Assembly (NCBI RefSeq): GCF_947493565.1
Contig: NZ_CANLRG010000002.1
Span: forward strand, 1-64,000
Source of the DNA: an uncultured Lutibacter sp.
GTDB lineage: Bacteria > Bacteroidota > Bacteroidia > Flavobacteriales > Flavobacteriaceae
Length of the DNA stretch: 64,000 nt
Reading direction: 5' to 3'
A model generated the notes under the pieces. It did no database searches, had not been told where the DNA came from, and was given only the letters and a program-made list of their open reading frames with translations. A program made the translations under genes and the position numbers. Of the stretch, positions 17,794 to 25,538 are shown piece by piece. Positions within the stretch are counted from its first letter, which is position 1; the number at the start of each line of letters is the position of its first letter.

Positions 17794-18852
17794 TTAATTA
17801 TACGATTCTAATTTACCTAAATCTAGAATTCTAATATTTCTCCCTTCAATTTCAAGAATTCCTTCTTTTTTCATATCGGTTAATGTTCTAATTAAACTTT
17901 CGGTAGCAATTCCTGCAACACCTGCTAAATCTCTTCTAGATATATTGATACTATCTGATGATTTGTGAGACATTTTATCAGCAAATTTTAAAATGGTTTT
18001 GGCAGTTTTTCTTTTCATAGAACCATATGCCATTTCTAAAAGTTGCTCTTTTACTTCGGTCAAAGAATTATTCATTAACTGAAAAAAATCTAACGTTAAT
18101 TTATGGTTGCTTTCTAAAATTTCTAACACCGTTTTTTTAGACAAAAACATTACTTCAGAATCTTCCATTGTTTTAACTGATTCAAAGTAATAAGAACCAT
18201 CAATAATAGCAGAAACTCCAAAAAAGTCATCATCCTTAAGGATGTTAATGATTAGTTCTTTCCCTAATTCGTCTATTTTATAGGTTTTAATAACTCCTTT
18301 GTAGATGAAGTAAATATTATTAGAGAGGTCACCTTCTTCATAAATTATTTTTCCTTTTTTTAGATTATTAGAGGTTCCATAATCACAAAAATAATTTTTT
18401 AAATCTTCTATAGTTTCTATTTCTGAATATGGGTTTTTAGGCTCTTTTATTGGTGCTTCAACTTTCTCTACTTCTTTTAATAAGGCAGCTTTTGCTAACC
18501 TACTTTCAATAGCGCTAATTAATAAATCTTCATTAATAGGTTTTGTTAAATAATCATCTGCTCCTAAATCCATTCCTTTACGAACATCTTTTGTTTCTGT
18601 TTTGGCAGATAAAAAAATGAAAGGAATTCTTTTTGTTTCTTCATACGTAGACAATATTTCTAACACCTCATAACCATCCATTTCAGGCATCATAATATCA
18701 CAAATAATGATATCTGGAAGCATTATTTTTGCTTGCTCAACACCTCTTTTTCCGTTAGCCGCTGTAAAAACTTTATAATTCTCTAACTCTAATATTTCTG
18801 CAGTTGTTTCTCTTAAAACCGTATCGTCTTCTATGATTAATATCGTTTTCAT
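17794..18852 (-). CDS. Response regulator with receiver, cyclic-nucleotide-binding-like and CRP/FNR helix-turn-helix domains
   Basis: 352 residues. The receiver (1-125) has the acidic pair ED-D near 8-10, phospho-acceptor Asp52 in ICDIMMPEMDG and the conserved Lys in YLTKPINED. A CRP-like beta-barrel follows (about 150-265: KGKIIYEEGDLSNNIYFIYKG in two parts, FFGVSAIIDG), and then a winged helix-turn-helix (SRRDLAGVAGIATESLIRTL, 310-329) of CRP/FNR type. The order receiver-CNBD-HTH makes it a phosphorylation-gated FNR-like regulator. No N-terminal Cys cluster for an Fe-S centre is seen. Its ATG shares one base with the stop of the kinase gene (TAATG), so the two are translationally coupled. 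Confidence 0.92.
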   Translation of the reverse strand: MKTILIIEDDTVLRETTAEILELENYKVFTAANGKRGVEQAKIMLPDIIICDIMMPEMDGYEVLEILSTYEETKRIPFIFLSAKTETKDVRKGMDLGADDYLTKPINEDLLISAIESRLAKAALLKEVEKVEAPIKEPKNPYSEIETIEDLKNYFCDYGTSNNLKKGKIIYEEGDLSNNIYFIYKGVIKTYKIDELGKELIINILKDDDFFGVSAIIDGSYYFESVKTMEDSEVMFLSKKTVLEILESNHKLTLDFFQLMNNSLTEVKEQLLEMAYGSMKRKTAKTILKFADKMSHKSSDSINISRRDLAGVAGIATESLIRTLTDMKKEGILEIEGRNIRILDLGKLESYN

Positions 18853-20081
18853 TATTCTTTAATAAATGGTATTTCTACAATAAATGTTGTTCCAGTATCT
18901 TGGATACTTTTAAAACTAACACTACCTCCTAAACTTTCTAAATGTCCTTTTATAATATTAAGACCAATTCCTGTTCCTTGATTGGTCAATGCATTTTCAG
19001 CTCTAAAGTAACGTTCAAAAATATGTTTTTGATCTTTTGAAGGGATTCCAATTCCTTGATCTTTAATTTCAAATATAAGTCCTTTTGGAGTTTCATCAAT
19101 TTTAAAATCAATTTCCGTATTTTCTGGTGAATATTTTATAGCATTACTTAAAAGATTGGTAAGTACCAATTCTAAAATTTTTTCATCATGATAAATACTA
19201 ATATCATTAATGTTTTTTGGATAAGTAATATGCTGTCCATTTTTTAACATCATATTTGCATTATAAACCACTTCATTGACAACCTTACTAAGTTTAAAAT
19301 TAGTAAATTTATATTTCACTTTTCCTGAGTCTAGCCTTTCAACAGATAAAAAATCGTTTAAAATTCCATCTAAATAATGAACTTTACTTTTAATGGTTTG
19401 CAGATGCTTTTCTCTTTTATCTTGCATTTCAGTTTGAGTATATTTTCCAACTAAAACAGCTGCATTTAAAACACCGCTTAATGGAGTTTTAAACTCATGA
19501 GAAACCAACGACAAGAATTTTGTTTTTAGTTCGTTAAGTTCTTTTTCTTTTTTAAGTAAACTTCTTAATCTGGATTCGGCTTTTACTCTTTTGGTTATTT
19601 CCTCCTTTAAATTTGCAACCGTTTTATGAAGTTCTTTTGTTCGTTCTGAAACCTTTTCTTCAAGTGATGCGTTTAACTCTATAATTTTGTCTTCAGCCTC
19701 TTTTCTAACGGTAATATCTATTATAATAGACATTACATATGTTTTATGATTAATTTTAAATGGATTTAATCCAACTTCTACTGGAAAATTTTCACCATTT
19801 TTACGGACTCCAAACAACAGTCTGTTTTGTCCCATTTGTCTTGGTGAAGCTTTTTTATAAAAAGAAGAAAAATGTCCTCCATGAACTGTATGATGTTTTG
19901 ATGGAATTAGTATATTTAAATGTTGATGACTAATTTCATCTTTCGTATATCCAAACATTTTTTCAGCAGAAGAATTGGTTGCTACAATAGTTTGATTTTC
20001 ATCAACTACCAAGACACCTTCAGAAACTGCTTCAAACAAGACGTTAAAAACGAATTCGTTTTCTTGAAACAAACTAGGCAA
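18852..20081 (-). CDS. PAS-domain sensor histidine kinase, partner of the receiver-CRP regulator
   Basis: 409 residues, no membrane segment, so cytoplasmic. A PAS domain (about 10-130; VLFEAVSEGVLVVDENQTIV, then RKNGENFPVEVGL) is followed by a coiled coil (135-190), the H-box LVSHEFKTPLSGVLN with the phospho-His near 194, N-box NLLSNAIKYSPEN, G1 DQGIGIP, F-box FERYF and G2 GTGIGLNIIKG. The PAS stretch SKHHTVHGGHFSSFYKK resembles the FixL-type region that holds the heme-ligating His, so gas or redox sensing is possible but unproven. First gene of the kinase-regulator pair; a 20-bp imperfect palindrome covers its promoter. Confidence 0.92.
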   Translation of the reverse strand: MPSLFQENEFVFNVLFEAVSEGVLVVDENQTIVATNSSAEKMFGYTKDEISHQHLNILIPSKHHTVHGGHFSSFYKKASPRQMGQNRLLFGVRKNGENFPVEVGLNPFKINHKTYVMSIIIDITVRKEAEDKIIELNASLEEKVSERTKELHKTVANLKEEITKRVKAESRLRSLLKKEKELNELKTKFLSLVSHEFKTPLSGVLNAAVLVGKYTQTEMQDKREKHLQTIKSKVHYLDGILNDFLSVERLDSGKVKYKFTNFKLSKVVNEVVYNANMMLKNGQHITYPKNINDISIYHDEKILELVLTNLLSNAIKYSPENTEIDFKIDETPKGLIFEIKDQGIGIPSKDQKHIFERYFRAENALTNQGTGIGLNIIKGHLESLGGSVSFKSIQDTGTTFIVEIPFIKE

Positions 20082-20102
20082 TATTGTAATTTTTTTAGTT
20101 TA

Positions 20103-20122
20103 TAGTAGTTTCGAAATTACTA
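20103..20122 (-). promoter_or_regulatory. Imperfect 20-bp palindrome over the kinase promoter
   Basis: TAGTAGTTTCGAAATTACTA pairs with itself at 9 of 10 positions. It contains CGAAATTA (TAATTTCG on the minus strand), a near match to the TAnnTTTG -7 element, 31 nt before the kinase start, so a protein bound here would cover the promoter. Confidence 0.45.
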
Positions 20123-20201
20123 AAAATTTAATGATTTAAAAAGCAATTCTTTCGTAAAAAAGAAATTTTTAAATCTATGATATTCCAAGGTTTAAATAAA
20201 A

Positions 20202-21056
20202 TTAATAAGTTTTTGTCATTGTTTTAGGCACTACAATAATAAAATCTGCTCTTTTTAATTCTTCTTTCTTTAGCTTTTTAATATTTTCTTGTTCTACTAC
20301 AGTAATTGTAACAATTTTTATTTCATTGTTTAACTCTTTTAAATACCAGTATATTCCTTCATAATTATCAGAATGATATGAACCATTATAATGTATAAAC
20401 AAACTTCTATTAGTTCTATTTTTGGTTATAAAATATCCCATGGTGGCATCTTTTATTGCTTGAGCTTTGGGTAAATTTTCACCTCCATGTCCTCCCATCA
20501 TTTCTTTCATTTTCACATAACCTGGCAATGTTTTATCATATTTAATAGGTAAAGGTGCTATCCAGGATTTTTCTTCACTGGTAAGGTTTTCTAATACTTC
20601 AAAACCTCCTCTAAAAACTTTACTTGCATACCTTCTTGGAATATTGGTTGCTATAAATTTTAATTGATTGTTTTTGGCAAAATCAACCAAAGGTTGATAA
20701 TCTGTTTTATAGTTATTCCACAATCTTGCTAAAGTATCTAATGCTTTTTCATCAATATTTCCTGCTAAATAATCATCCAATACTTTTTGATTATCGGCTT
20801 CAAGCATTTCGGCTCCTAATATTAATTTTCTTTTTTGAAATAAATCTTTCGTAGTTTCAAACTGCAACCAATGTATAATTGGGTTATTATGATGCTCACC
20901 AAACAAAACCACATCTGCTTTGTTCATTGTTTTGATCATTTTATTATAAGAAACTTTATTTCCTTTTGCATTAAATAATTTGTACGCTGGTTTACCTTGT
21001 GAAAAAATAAACGTGGTAAAACAACTAAAAAGCAGAGATACTATTAATTTTCGCAT
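20202..21056 (-). CDS. ChaN-like heme-binding-type periplasmic protein (DUF399 family)
   Basis: 284 residues with a signal peptide (MRKLIVSLLFSCFTTFIFSQ). The family hallmark VVLFGEHHNNPIIHWLQ lies near residue 50, followed by LGAEMLEADNQ and, towards the end, LFIHYNGSYHSDNYEGIYWY. ChaN of Campylobacter binds two stacked hemes and is tied to iron uptake; members in Bacteroidota are usually periplasmic. A Cys occurs inside the signal region but not in a good lipobox. It is a single gene with its own -7 element in the gap shared with pepP. Heme binding here is inferred from family. Confidence 0.85.
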   Translation of the reverse strand: MRKLIVSLLFSCFTTFIFSQGKPAYKLFNAKGNKVSYNKMIKTMNKADVVLFGEHHNNPIIHWLQFETTKDLFQKRKLILGAEMLEADNQKVLDDYLAGNIDEKALDTLARLWNNYKTDYQPLVDFAKNNQLKFIATNIPRRYASKVFRGGFEVLENLTSEEKSWIAPLPIKYDKTLPGYVKMKEMMGGHGGENLPKAQAIKDATMGYFITKNRTNRSLFIHYNGSYHSDNYEGIYWYLKELNNEIKIVTITVVEQENIKKLKKEELKRADFIIVVPKTMTKTY

Positions 21057-21090
21057 AAATAATATTGGTTTTGTAAGGTTTGGTTTTCAA

Positions 21091-21106
21091 CAAATTTATA
21101 ACTTTG
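21091..21106. promoter_or_regulatory. Adjacent divergent -7 elements for chaN-like gene and pepP
   Basis: CAAATTTA (21091-21098; TAAATTTG on the minus strand) lies 35 nt before the ChaN-like start. TAACTTTG (21099-21106, plus strand) directly abuts it, 120 nt before pepP. The back-to-back placement means the two promoters cannot easily be used at once. Confidence 0.4.
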
Positions 21107-21225
21107 TTACTAAATTCTTTCATAAAATTTTTATTTCCTAAATTAGAAACTTAACATTCATTTTTAAGTTTGAATTTTGAACTAAGTTTTATGTTAAGAT
21201 CATTAACAATTCTAAATTATATCCG

Positions 21226-22518
21226 ATGAAATACCATCCTATTAATAATCAACTTTTTATTAAAAACAGAGCTAAATTTACAGCTCAAATGAAACCAAAA
21301 TCAATTGCCATTTTCAATTCAAATGATTTATTTACAACTGGTGCAGACAGCACTATTCCTTTTGAACAAAGTAGCGATTTACTGTATTTAAGTGGAGCAG
21401 ATCAAGAAGAAAGTATTTTATTACTTTTTCCTGATGCCATTGATGAAAAACATAGAGAAATTTTATTTTTAACTGAAACTAATGAGCATATTGCTATATG
21501 GTATGGCGCAAAATACTCTAAAGAAGAAGCTACAAGTGTTTCGGGTATAAAAACAATTTATTGGTTATCTGAATTTAAAAAAGTATTTTTTGATTTAATG
21601 ACTGAAGCTGAAACCATTTATTTTAACACCAACGAGCACTACCGCCAATCTGTTGAACTAGAAACAAGAGAGGATAGATTTATCAAACAATGTAAAAAAG
21701 ATTTCCCTGCTCATAAATGGGAAAAAAGCAATCAAATTCTACAACACATAAGAGGAGTAAAAGAACCTGAAGAAATTGACATTATCCAAACTGCTTGTGA
21801 CATTACAGAAAAAGGTTTTAGGAGAGTTTTGCCTTTTATGAAACCTGGTATTATGGAATTTGAAATTGAAGCTGAATATATGCACGAATTTTTAAGAAAT
21901 CGCTCAAAAGGCTTTGCTTATACTCCAATTATAGGTTCAGGCTATAATGCTTGTGTACTACATTATATTGAAAATAATAAAGAGTGTAAAGATGGAGATA
22001 TGTTATTAATGGACGTTGGGGCAGAATATGCAAATTATTCAAGTGATATGACACGTACAATACCTGTAAATGGTCGTTTTACTGATAGACAAAAAGCTAT
22101 TTATAACGCTGTTTTAAAAGTTAAAAATGAAGCTACTAAAATGCTTATACCTGGAACTCTTTGGACAGAATATCATAAAGAAGTAGGAAATTTAATGACC
22201 CATGAATTATTAAATTTAAAATTAATTGATAAAGCAGATGTTCAAAATGAAGATCCAAACTGGCCAGCATATAAAAAATATTTTATGCATGGTACTTCTC
22301 ACCATTTAGGGTTAGACACACACGATTATGGTGCTTTAAAAACACCAATGAAAGCAGGTATGGTATTTACCGTTGAACCAGGAATTTATATTCCAAATGA
22401 AAATATGGGAATTAGAATTGAAGATGATGTTGTGGTTCAAGAAAATGGTGAACCATTTAACTTGATGAGAAATATCCCTATTGAAGTAGAAGAAATTGAA
22501 GATTTAATGAACAAATAA
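21226..22518 (+). CDS. pepP: Xaa-Pro aminopeptidase (aminopeptidase P, M24B)
   Basis: 430 residues, full length. The N-terminal domain (MKYHPINNQLFIKNRAKF) precedes the pita-bread metallopeptidase fold. Metal ligands are visible in LLMDVGAEYANYSSDMTRTIP (Asp, Asp), HGTSHHLGLDTHD (His), TVEPGIYIP (Glu) and GIRIEDDVVV (Glu). It removes N-terminal residues ahead of proline in the cytoplasm. The gene is monocistronic, ended by a long perfect hairpin that overlaps the end of the convergent gene. Confidence 0.95.
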   Translation: MKYHPINNQLFIKNRAKFTAQMKPKSIAIFNSNDLFTTGADSTIPFEQSSDLLYLSGADQEESILLLFPDAIDEKHREILFLTETNEHIAIWYGAKYSKEEATSVSGIKTIYWLSEFKKVFFDLMTEAETIYFNTNEHYRQSVELETREDRFIKQCKKDFPAHKWEKSNQILQHIRGVKEPEEIDIIQTACDITEKGFRRVLPFMKPGIMEFEIEAEYMHEFLRNRSKGFAYTPIIGSGYNACVLHYIENNKECKDGDMLLMDVGAEYANYSSDMTRTIPVNGRFTDRQKAIYNAVLKVKNEATKMLIPGTLWTEYHKEVGNLMTHELLNLKLIDKADVQNEDPNWPAYKKYFMHGTSHHLGLDTHDYGALKTPMKAGMVFTVEPGIYIPNENMGIRIEDDVVVQENGEPFNLMRNIPIEVEEIEDLMNK

Positions 22519-22567
22519 AATGTTGAGTAATAAAATAAAAGAATCTTTTATTTTATTACTCAACATT
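22519..22567. terminator. 24-bp perfect inverted repeat, bidirectional terminator
   Basis: Arms 22519-22542 and 22544-22567 are perfectly complementary (TGTTGAGTAATAAAATAAAA inside the left arm). It starts right after the pepP stop and includes the last codons and stop of the minus-strand MG2/plug gene. The AT-rich apex supplies the U tract in either direction. Confidence 0.85.
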
Positions 22568-24301
22568 AATTATTTCTCTTAAAGAAACCGGTTTTCCACT
22601 TTCAGTAAACCCCTCAATACAAATTTCAAATTCCCCTTTGTTATCTGATGTGTAAAAAATAACTTCTTCATCTTTACTACTCAAACTTAAGTTTGGCATC
22701 CATAATAATTGATTCCTATAATCAGGTATGTGCTCAAATTTATTTTTATCATAAACCTGTTTGAAATAGCTCTTCTTTTCTAAAGGTTTCAATAAATCTA
22801 TATTGACTATGTAATCTTTTCTCTCTGAATTAAAACCATTAATATCTCCTTTTATAGATTCAAATGAAATAACACCCTCAAATAACTGCGTTCCGTATAA
22901 ATATTTTTCTCTTACAACATGTATCTTTTTAACTTTTCTAGCATTAAAATTTAAAAATTCGTTATGATTTTCAATTATAATCCCATCAAAAATTACTAAA
23001 GGCAACAGCCCTGACTTATCCATTTTATTTTCCCAAATTATATCTAACAAAGATTTTCCATTTCTAGATTTTATAGTTACAGCATCCACAACTTCAATTA
23101 TAGTTTCCTTAATAGTTGGAAATCTTGTAAAATCATCTAAATCATATGTTTTGCCAATTTTATTATAAAATGGTAATTCAGGTTCAACTTGATTAATTTT
23201 AGTTAGTTTTACTTCTTTATAAGCATTTTCAATTTGATTATAAATACTTTGTTTTAAAATAAATTCATTTGCTAATTCATTAATTTTAAAATTACTAAAT
23301 GACAAATAATCATACATTTTAATTGGTAAATTTTCGATATTTAGTTTATAATTTTTATACTTATTAAGCACCTGGATAATTGCATTTGATTGCTCATAAT
23401 TTTCAGAGATATTAAAATAAAATCTTCCTAAATTATTTGTATTTGCTATTTTAAATAATTTGTCATTACCTGTAATAGTTAATGTTACTTTAACATCTGC
23501 AGCTGGTAAGTTTGAATCTCTTTCATACACAGTTCCAAAAATTAACTCTCCTCTTAACTCAGGTAAGAAAATACTTTTTGGTGTATTTTTTTTAAAATCT
23601 ATGTTATTCTTAATAGCATCTACGCTGTTATATCTTTTTGGTATCTCAAAAGGAGTAACTTTTCTAACTGATAAGGAATAATTGCCTAAATTTTTATTAT
23701 TTGTAAACTTTAAAATTATTTTTTCTCTACTCTTAAAGTTCTTCTTATTTAATTTTAATTCAAAAAACTCTTTAGGTGCAATAATAAAATCATTTTTATT
23801 GTAATTTATTTTTCCTTTTTTATTTGCTAATAGTGTATCTACAGTTTTATCTATTATGGCATCTTGATTTTCATTGAAAGGATTTACAATACTAATATCA
23901 TTTTGAAAAATATTTAATTCACCTGCATTTCTCATCCATTGAGTATATGCCACAATCTTATAATTTCCTGATAAAATTGAGCTAGGTATAAAAAAGTCGC
24001 CCTGACCTAAACCAGAAATTAATTTTATTTTTTGTTTAAAAATTACCTCTAAATTACTATCAACAAACTCTACATACGCAATTTTACTTAAACTACTAAG
24101 TTTATTATTTTGAGCATTCAAACAATATATTTTATAATACAAATTTTCACCAGCCAATAAAAAAGAACTATTAAAGTGTAAAAATATTTTTTCTTGAGGT
24201 ATTTCTTTAAATAAATTTTCATCCTTCTCACTCAATATAACTTGAGAAAATGAAATGTAACAACTTATAAATGTCAATATGTAAATGATATTTTTTTTCA
24301 T
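22556..24301 (-). CDS. Exported MG2-domain protein with C-terminal TonB plug-like domain
   Basis: 581 residues with a signal peptide (MKKNIIYILTFISCYISFSQ). The first domain has the macroglobulin-type signature IPQEKIFLHFNSSFLLAGEN. A CarboxypepD-like regulatory segment follows (GELIFGTVYERDSNLPAADV, about 255-275). The last third resembles a receptor plug: AVTIKSRNGKSLLDIIWENK, then LVIFDGIIIENHNEFLNFNA and KKIHVVREKYLYGTQLFEG. Such proteins accompany TonB receptors of Bacteroidota and are thought to act at the outer membrane. Last gene of the four-gene operon (16-nt gap after the DUF4249 gene). Role unproven. Confidence 0.75.
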   Translation of the reverse strand: MKKNIIYILTFISCYISFSQVILSEKDENLFKEIPQEKIFLHFNSSFLLAGENLYYKIYCLNAQNNKLSSLSKIAYVEFVDSNLEVIFKQKIKLISGLGQGDFFIPSSILSGNYKIVAYTQWMRNAGELNIFQNDISIVNPFNENQDAIIDKTVDTLLANKKGKINYNKNDFIIAPKEFFELKLNKKNFKSREKIILKFTNNKNLGNYSLSVRKVTPFEIPKRYNSVDAIKNNIDFKKNTPKSIFLPELRGELIFGTVYERDSNLPAADVKVTLTITGNDKLFKIANTNNLGRFYFNISENYEQSNAIIQVLNKYKNYKLNIENLPIKMYDYLSFSNFKINELANEFILKQSIYNQIENAYKEVKLTKINQVEPELPFYNKIGKTYDLDDFTRFPTIKETIIEVVDAVTIKSRNGKSLLDIIWENKMDKSGLLPLVIFDGIIIENHNEFLNFNARKVKKIHVVREKYLYGTQLFEGVISFESIKGDINGFNSERKDYIVNIDLLKPLEKKSYFKQVYDKNKFEHIPDYRNQLLWMPNLSLSSKDEEVIFYTSDNKGEFEICIEGFTESGKPVSLREIINVE

Positions 24302-24317
24302 TTTTAAAATTCTTTAA

Positions 24318-25529
24318 TTAATCAACCCAAAAATCTGGCATAATATTAGTCCCTAAAACTGTACAATCACTACAAGGCACTGGAACCATCTGATAAGGGC
24401 CTCCTGGAATTGGAATAACAGGACTATTTTCACCTCCATTAATTTGAAAAAATTTCAATTTACCTGTTTTAATTGCTTCGATCAAAGGTGAGGTGCCTAC
24501 ATTACTTTCCAATTCTGGTGCTACAACCTCACAATTAGATATGTAAGGAGGTGTGTTTTCAATTATATCACGAGGATTTACAAAAATTCTCTTTTCTGAA
24601 ACTGAAGCTACTTCAAAAAAACCAATTACTTTTTCATTATTATCTTCATCGGGGAATATATTTCCTGAAAAAAAACCAGGCTGATTTTGAGAAAACAAAC
24701 TTTCAGAACCTGATAAATTTTTTAAGATGTTATTGAATGTATAAGCTTCAAATGATTGAACATATTGTTTTACCAAAATACTATATCTGTTAGTTAAGAT
24801 AAAATCATCGTTTGAAATAAAACGAATAGAAAAATTTGAGACTTTATCTTCTAATAGACTATTAGTTTCAGTCTGTATTATCCCTTCAGAATATATTGTT
24901 TTATAACACACTTTTTCTTCTTTAGTTCTAGGAACAAAATCAACTTCATAGGGCTTAACATCTGAAACTACTACAGCATCATAAGGCGACCAATAAGGCG
25001 CTTTAATTTTGTATGTTTCCTCGTATTCATAACGATAATATCTAGCGTCTCCATTTGAATTAAAACTATTGATTAAAATTGAAATACCTTCTCCTCCATT
25101 AACATCAACCTCTCTTACCGCACTTATTTCATCTATTTGTGATTCTGAAGTTAATTGAGTAGGTATTGATGTATAGGATTTACCATTAGATATTTCAATT
25201 TTAAGCTGATACATTCTATCTTCTTTAGCCCGAAACTCAATATCAGAAATATATATTCCTAAGTTCTCTTCTTGAAAATCATAATTATTACCTAAATCAT
25301 CAATAATCCTAACTTTTGCTCCAGTCTCAACGTTCATAATTTCTTCTTCAAGCTTAAATGTTCTACTTAGTTTTATTTTATGAAATTTAAATTCATTTGT
25401 TAGTGTACCTTCAACAATTAAAGCATCTTCAAAAGCAATCGTTTTAATATCAATTTGCTCTATACAACTATTTAAAAAAGCAATTATTAATATAAACCAA
25501 ACAAAAGTTAACGATTTTATATTTTTCAT
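24318..25529 (-). CDS. DUF4249 outer-membrane lipoprotein
   Basis: 403 residues with a lipoprotein signal ending LNSC at about residue 22, so it is probably lipid-anchored in the outer membrane. The beginning IKTIAFEDALIVEGTLTNE and KIKLSRTFKLEE is the typical DUF4249 opening, followed by beta-rich sequence and a late Cys pair VPCSDCTVLG. DUF4249 proteins are nearly always encoded next to a TonB-dependent receptor, as here (9-nt gap), and are presumed surface partners capturing its substrate. The substrate is not known. Confidence 0.88.
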   Translation of the reverse strand: MKNIKSLTFVWFILIIAFLNSCIEQIDIKTIAFEDALIVEGTLTNEFKFHKIKLSRTFKLEEEIMNVETGAKVRIIDDLGNNYDFQEENLGIYISDIEFRAKEDRMYQLKIEISNGKSYTSIPTQLTSESQIDEISAVREVDVNGGEGISILINSFNSNGDARYYRYEYEETYKIKAPYWSPYDAVVVSDVKPYEVDFVPRTKEEKVCYKTIYSEGIIQTETNSLLEDKVSNFSIRFISNDDFILTNRYSILVKQYVQSFEAYTFNNILKNLSGSESLFSQNQPGFFSGNIFPDEDNNEKVIGFFEVASVSEKRIFVNPRDIIENTPPYISNCEVVAPELESNVGTSPLIEAIKTGKLKFFQINGGENSPVIPIPGGPYQMVPVPCSDCTVLGTNIMPDFWVD

Positions 25530-25538
25530 AATTTAAGT

